DNA of 8,578 nt from a bacterium (GTDB lineage Bacteria; BMS3Abin14): contig CP070682.1 in NCBI GenBank assembly GCA_020352595.1, positions 267,627 through 276,204 on the forward strand, read 5' to 3'. Positions 5,131 through 8,578 of this stretch are shown here, in pieces. Made by a program: the position numbers and the translations under genes. The number at the start of each line of letters is the position of its first letter. The stretch's first letter is position 1. Below the pieces are notes generated by a model, which had not been told where the DNA came from, ran no database searches, and was given only the letters and a program-made list of their open reading frames with translations.

Positions 5131-7815
5131 TTGACACAACCACCCCAACAAGGTGAACGAACGCTCTTCCTCATCGACGGCTCCTCGTACATCTACCGTG
5201 CCTATCACGCCATCCGGGGGCTCTCCACCAGGGAAGGTTTCCCCACCAACGCCGTCTACGGCTTCTCCAACATGCTCCTGAAGGTGCTCAGGGAGCACCG
5301 GCCGACATACGTCGCCATGGTGCTGGACGCCCCGGGGCCTACCTTCCGCCACACCGTCTTCCCCCAGTACAAGGCCAACCGTCCGCCCATGCCCGAGGAC
5401 CTCGCCGTCCAGATCCCCCGGGTGGACGAGGTGGTGGAAGCCTTCCGCGTCCCCGTCCTCAGGATCCAGGGGGTGGAGGCGGACGACATCATCGCCACCC
5501 TCGTCCACAGGTACCGGGGGGAGGTGGACAGGATCGTCATCGTGTCCTCGGACAAGGACCTGATGCAGCTGGTGGGCCCCAGGGTGGTCATGCTCGACAC
5601 CATGAAGGACCGCTGGGTGGGCGTGGACGAGGTCCGCGAGCGTTTCGGGGTGGAGCCGGACAAAATGGCATCCGTCCTGGCCCTGGTGGGGGACCCCTCC
5701 GACAACGTCCCCGGGCTGAGCGGCGTCGGGCCCAAGACGGCCGGCAAGCTTGTGTCGGAGCACGGAAGCCTGGAGGAGCTCATCGGCAAGGCCGACAAGG
5801 TGGGGGGAAAGATCGGGCGGCAGCTGGCCGAGGAGGCCGACCGCCTGCGCCTGTCCCATCGCCTCGTGACCCTCAGCCACGACCTGGACCTCCCCGTGGG
5901 GCTGGCGGACCTGGGAACCAGGGATCCCGACCAGGAGGCCCTCAGGAAAGTCTTCGAGGAACTGGAGTTCATCCGGCTCCTCAACGAGCTGGCTCCGCGC
6001 AGCACCCTGGGCCGGGACGGCTACAGGACGGTCCTGGGCCGGGAAGAGCTTGACCGGCTCGTCAAGGACCTGGCCGCGTCGCAGCGCTTTGCCCTGGACG
6101 TGGAGACCGACTCCCGCGACCCCATGCGGGCGTCCCTGGTGGGCCTCTCCTTCTCCTGGAGGGAAGGTCAGGCCGCCTACGTGCCGCTGGCCCACAACTA
6201 CCTCGGAGCCCCCTCCCAGCTGCCTGCCGGTGAGGTGCGCGAAGCCCTCGCGCCCCTGCTGGCCGACGGCGGTGTCGAGAAGATCGGCCAGAACATCAAG
6301 TACGATCTCCAGGTCCTCCTGAGGTCGGGATGGCCGCTGGAGGGCATCGCCTTCGACACCATGGTCGCCTCCTGGCTCATCAACCCGTCCAGGCGCAGCC
6401 ACAGCCTGACCGAGATCGCCTCGGAACTGTTCGGGCACACCATGGTCACCTACGGCGATCTCACCGGGAAGGGAAGGCAGCAGATCCCCTTCCCGCAGGT
6501 CCGGGTCGCCGAGGCTTCGGACTACTCCTGCGAGGACTCGGACGTCACCTTCAGGGCTTCGGGGAAGCTGGCGGCGGGCCTCGGGGAAATGGAGCTCGAG
6601 GAGCTGTTCCACGACGTTGAGATGCCGCTGGTCCGGGTCCTTGCGGACATGGAGATGGCGGGCGTCCTCCTGGACACGCCGCTCCTGGAGGGGATCTCCG
6701 TGGAGATCGGAAAGAGCCTGAAGGAGCTGGAGGAGAGCATCCACGCCGAGGCGGGACACCCTTTTACCATCAACTCCCCCAGGCAGCTGGGGCAGGTCCT
6801 CTTTTCCGAACTGGGCCTTCCACCCGTGAAAAAGACCAAGACGGGCTACTCGACCAACGACGACGTCCTCCTGGAGCTGTCGACGAAACACCATCTGCCG
6901 GCCATGATACGGGAGTACCGGACCCTCTCCAAGCTCCGGTCCACCTACGTGGACGCCCTTCCCGCACTGGTCAACCCGGACACCGGCAGGATCCACACCT
7001 CCTTCAACCAGACGGCCACCTCCACGGGCAGGCTGTCGTCCTCCGATCCCAACCTCCAGAACATCCCCGTGAGGACCGACCTGGGCCGGCGTATCAGGGA
7101 GGCCTTCATCGCCCCGGAGGGCATGGCGCTCGTGTCGGCCGACTATTCCCAGGTCGAGCTCAGGGTCCTGGCGCACCTGTCCGGCGACCCGGAGCTTCTG
7201 GACGCCTTCCGAAGGGGGGAGGACGTCCACGCCAGGACCGCGCGGCAGGTCCTGGGAGCCTCCGGCGGCGATGTGGAGCCGGAGCTGCGCCGCAGGGCGA
7301 AGGTCATCAACTTCGGCATCATCTACGGGATGAGCGCTTTCGGTCTGTCCAGGGAACTGGGCATCCCGCCGGGGGAGGCGGCCGACATCATCAGGGAGTA
7401 TTTCGAGGTCTACTCGGGGGTGCGGCAGTTCACCGAGAACACGCTGGCCCAGGCCAGGGAGAGCGGGTTCGTCCAGACGCTGCTCAAGAGGAGACGGTAC
7501 CTTCCTGAGCTCGGTTCATCCAACCCCAACACGCGCCAGTACGGCGAACGCATGGCCATCAACACCCCCATCCAGGGAACCGCGGCCGATCTCATCAAGG
7601 TGGCCATGATCCGCATCCACGCCGGCCTGCGTCAGCTTGTTCCGGGGGCCCGCATGCTCCTGACCGTGCACGACGAGCTGGTCCTGGAGGTGCCCGAGGG
7701 CGAGGCGGAGCGGTCGGCCGGCTTTGTCAGAGAAACCATGGAGACGGTCATGGAGCTCGAGGTCCCCCTGGTGGTGGACGTCGGTTGGGGGAACAACTGG
7801 GCTCAGGCGCATTAG
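5131..7815 (+). CDS. polA: DNA polymerase I with 5'-3' and 3'-5' exonuclease domains
   Basis: Pol I removes RNA primers, fills Okazaki and repair gaps, and proofreads. The 894-residue product carries all three domains. The N-terminal 5' nuclease shows LFLIDGSSY (Asp16), GVEADD (116-119), SSDKD (Asp141/Asp143) and GDPSDNVPGLSGVGPKTA (187-204). The proofreading domain is complete: Exo I DVETD (Asp323/Glu325), Exo II GQNIKYD (Asp392) and Exo III YSCED (Tyr465/Asp469). Many Pol I enzymes have lost these residues. The polymerase domain has TSTGRLSSSDPNLQNIP, motif A DYSQVELR (Asp671), motif B RRRAKVINFGIIYG (Arg720, Lys724, Phe728, Tyr732) and motif C VHDELV (Asp848/Glu849). Phe at the O-helix position equivalent to E. 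coli Phe762 predicts discrimination against dideoxynucleotides. The length is close to E. coli's 928. TTG 5131 is chosen for its position and its ribosome binding site. The gene follows the heptad repeat, so its promoter lies in or before that repeat. Confidence 0.97.
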   Translation: MTQPPQQGERTLFLIDGSSYIYRAYHAIRGLSTREGFPTNAVYGFSNMLLKVLREHRPTYVAMVLDAPGPTFRHTVFPQYKANRPPMPEDLAVQIPRVDEVVEAFRVPVLRIQGVEADDIIATLVHRYRGEVDRIVIVSSDKDLMQLVGPRVVMLDTMKDRWVGVDEVRERFGVEPDKMASVLALVGDPSDNVPGLSGVGPKTAGKLVSEHGSLEELIGKADKVGGKIGRQLAEEADRLRLSHRLVTLSHDLDLPVGLADLGTRDPDQEALRKVFEELEFIRLLNELAPRSTLGRDGYRTVLGREELDRLVKDLAASQRFALDVETDSRDPMRASLVGLSFSWREGQAAYVPLAHNYLGAPSQLPAGEVREALAPLLADGGVEKIGQNIKYDLQVLLRSGWPLEGIAFDTMVASWLINPSRRSHSLTEIASELFGHTMVTYGDLTGKGRQQIPFPQVRVAEASDYSCEDSDVTFRASGKLAAGLGEMELEELFHDVEMPLVRVLADMEMAGVLLDTPLLEGISVEIGKSLKELEESIHAEAGHPFTINSPRQLGQVLFSELGLPPVKKTKTGYSTNDDVLLELSTKHHLPAMIREYRTLSKLRSTYVDALPALVNPDTGRIHTSFNQTATSTGRLSSSDPNLQNIPVRTDLGRRIREAFIAPEGMALVSADYSQVELRVLAHLSGDPELLDAFRRGEDVHARTARQVLGASGGDVEPELRRRAKVINFGIIYGMSAFGLSRELGIPPGEAADIIREYFEVYSGVRQFTENTLAQARESGFVQTLLKRRRYLPELGSSNPNTRQYGERMAINTPIQGTAADLIKVAMIRIHAGLRQLVPGARMLLTVHDELVLEVPEGEAERSAGFVRETMETVMELEVPLVVDVGWGNNWAQAH

Positions 7816-7832
7816 GGTGTCGCCGCTTTCCC

Positions 7833-7866
7833 TTCATTGACCCTCCCTCGGCGCTTATGCTAGGTT
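7833..7866 (+). promoter_or_regulatory. Weak promoter candidate before the epimerase gene
   Basis: The 56-bp gap after polA contains TTGACC (7837-7842), a good -35-like match. The better -10-like hexamer TATGCT (7856-7861) is only 13 bp downstream of it, while TAGGTT (7861-7866) has an 18-bp spacer but is a poor match. TATGCT could instead pair with TTCATT (7833-7838) at 17 bp. None of these pairings is convincing. They would give a start site within a few bases of the ATG at 7872, so the gene may simply be read through from polA. Confidence 0.2.
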
Positions 7867-7871
7867 TTCAC

Positions 7872-8578
7872 ATGTCGTTCCGCAAGATCCGCACCTGCTT
7901 CGTCACGGGGGGGACGGGGTTTATCGGAAGTCATCTCGTGGACCTGCTTCTCGAGAATGGCTGCGAGGTGCGGTGCCTTGTTCGGAACAGGGGGAAGCTC
8001 GGGTGGCTGCTGGGGAAACCGGTAACCGTCTTTGAGGGCGATCTGGGATCCCATGGGGTCCTGAGATCCGGCGCGTCCGGGGTGGACGCTGTCTTTCACC
8101 TTGCCGGGCTGACGGCTGCGGCTTCGCGGGAACAGTACCGCCTGGTCAACGCCGGAGGCTGCGGAAACCTGGCCCGGGCCTCCCTGGAGGCTGACGAACC
8201 GCCCGGTGTCTTCGTCTACGTCTCGAGCCTGGCAGCGGTGGGACCGTCCTACAACGACACGGCCGTGGAGGAATCCAGGGCCCCGCATCCGGTGACGGAG
8301 TACGGGCGCAGCAAGCTGGAGGGGGAGAGGGTCCTCGCCGGCATGGGGCCGCTCCCCCTCGTCGTGGTCCGGCCGCCGGCGGTCTACGGTCCCAGGGACC
8401 GGGAGATCCTTCCTCTCTTCAGGCTGGCCGCGAGGGGCTTCCTGCCGATCTTCAATCCCGCGGCCCGGATCAGCATGGTCCACGTGAGGGACCTGGTGAA
8501 GGGGATACTGGCATCGGCCGAGGGAGGCCGTGCCGGTGAGACCTATTTCCTGGCACACCCGCAGGCCGTGAGGGCGAG
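7872..8578 (+). CDS. NAD(P)-dependent epimerase/dehydratase (extended SDR family), 3' end missing
   Basis: This is an extended short-chain dehydrogenase/reductase, the group containing nucleotide-sugar epimerases and dehydratases and 3-beta-hydroxysteroid dehydrogenase-like enzymes. In the 235 residues visible, the Rossmann nucleotide-binding motif TGGTGFIG occupies 12-19. VFHLAG follows, then YVSSLAAVG with the candidate catalytic Ser118/Ser119, then YGRSK with Tyr144 and Lys148. RPPAVYGPRD at 167-176 and VHVRDLVKGI are typical of the family. The frame is still open at the window end, and family members are usually 300-350 residues. The substrate cannot be read from this part; sugar nucleotide, hopanoid-associated and steroid-like substrates all remain possible. 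ATG 7872 is preferred because it sits just before the Rossmann strand and 7 bp after a weak AGG. The in-frame ATG at 7857 would add five residues. The gene follows polA by 56 bp on the same strand, with no terminator seen between. Confidence 0.9.
   Translation, partial: MSFRKIRTCFVTGGTGFIGSHLVDLLLENGCEVRCLVRNRGKLGWLLGKPVTVFEGDLGSHGVLRSGASGVDAVFHLAGLTAAASREQYRLVNAGGCGNLARASLEADEPPGVFVYVSSLAAVGPSYNDTAVEESRAPHPVTEYGRSKLEGERVLAGMGPLPLVVVRPPAVYGPRDREILPLFRLAARGFLPIFNPAARISMVHVRDLVKGILASAEGGRAGETYFLAHPQAVRA

Noticed and set aside
5131..5159. TTGACA at 5131-5136 as a -35 promoter element
   Set aside because: It coincides with the polA start codon, and the hexamer 17 bp downstream (TGAACG) is not a -10 sequence. 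A promoter there would begin transcription inside the gene.
5026..7230. Long minus-strand open frame (734 codons) opposite polA
   Set aside because: It lies almost wholly antisense to a polA gene with every catalytic motif intact. The translation is a Gly/Val/Asp/Leu-rich shadow with no recognisable motif. Long antisense open frames are expected where third positions are mostly G or C.
7814..7843. Possible terminator hairpin after polA (AGGGT pairing with ACCCT)
   Set aside because: The stem is only 5 bp with a loop of about 20 bases and no T-tract follows, so it does not look like an intrinsic terminator.

Overview
This is a gene-dense, GC-rich (about two-thirds G+C by eye) bacterial chromosomal segment. 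All five genes are on the + strand. Two of them are cut by the window edges. In order: the 3' part of mtnA (S-methyl-5-thioribose-1-phosphate isomerase), complete glnE (bifunctional glutamine synthetase adenylyltransferase/adenylyl-removing enzyme), complete ilvE (branched-chain amino acid aminotransferase), complete polA (DNA polymerase I with both exonuclease domains), and the 5' part of an extended-SDR NAD(P)-dependent epimerase/dehydratase. Strong C/G third-position bias, GTG and TTG starts, and the style of the proteins fit a Gram-negative, deltaproteobacteria-like (Desulfobacterota/Desulfuromonadota) organism. That placement is an impression from the proteins and rests on no search.

Layout: mtnA (1-894) is followed after only 4 bp by glnE (899-4015, GTG start, no clear Shine-Dalgarno), which suggests translational coupling. 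A 32-bp gap with a good ribosome binding site leads to ilvE (4048-4968). These three genes look like one transcription unit concerned with amino acid and nitrogen metabolism: methionine or 5'-deoxynucleoside salvage, control of glutamine synthetase, and branched-chain transamination. The 162-bp gap before polA (5131-7815, TTG start with a good ribosome binding site) is the longest non-coding stretch. polA is followed after 56 bp by the epimerase gene (7872 to the window end).

The genes themselves are ordinary housekeeping genes, and all diagnostic catalytic residues checked are present. The unusual element is the ilvE-polA gap. It holds eleven head-to-tail 7-bp units (consensus RTCTRGW, 4975-5051), a 30-bp spacer, and four more units of the same family in inverted orientation (5082-5109). 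This compact structured repeat has a conspicuous concentration of the tetranucleotide CTAG and has no function I can name. No tRNA, rRNA, CRISPR array, insertion sequence, phage gene or defence system was seen. I do not see a new multi-gene system; the heptad repeat is the best candidate for something undescribed.
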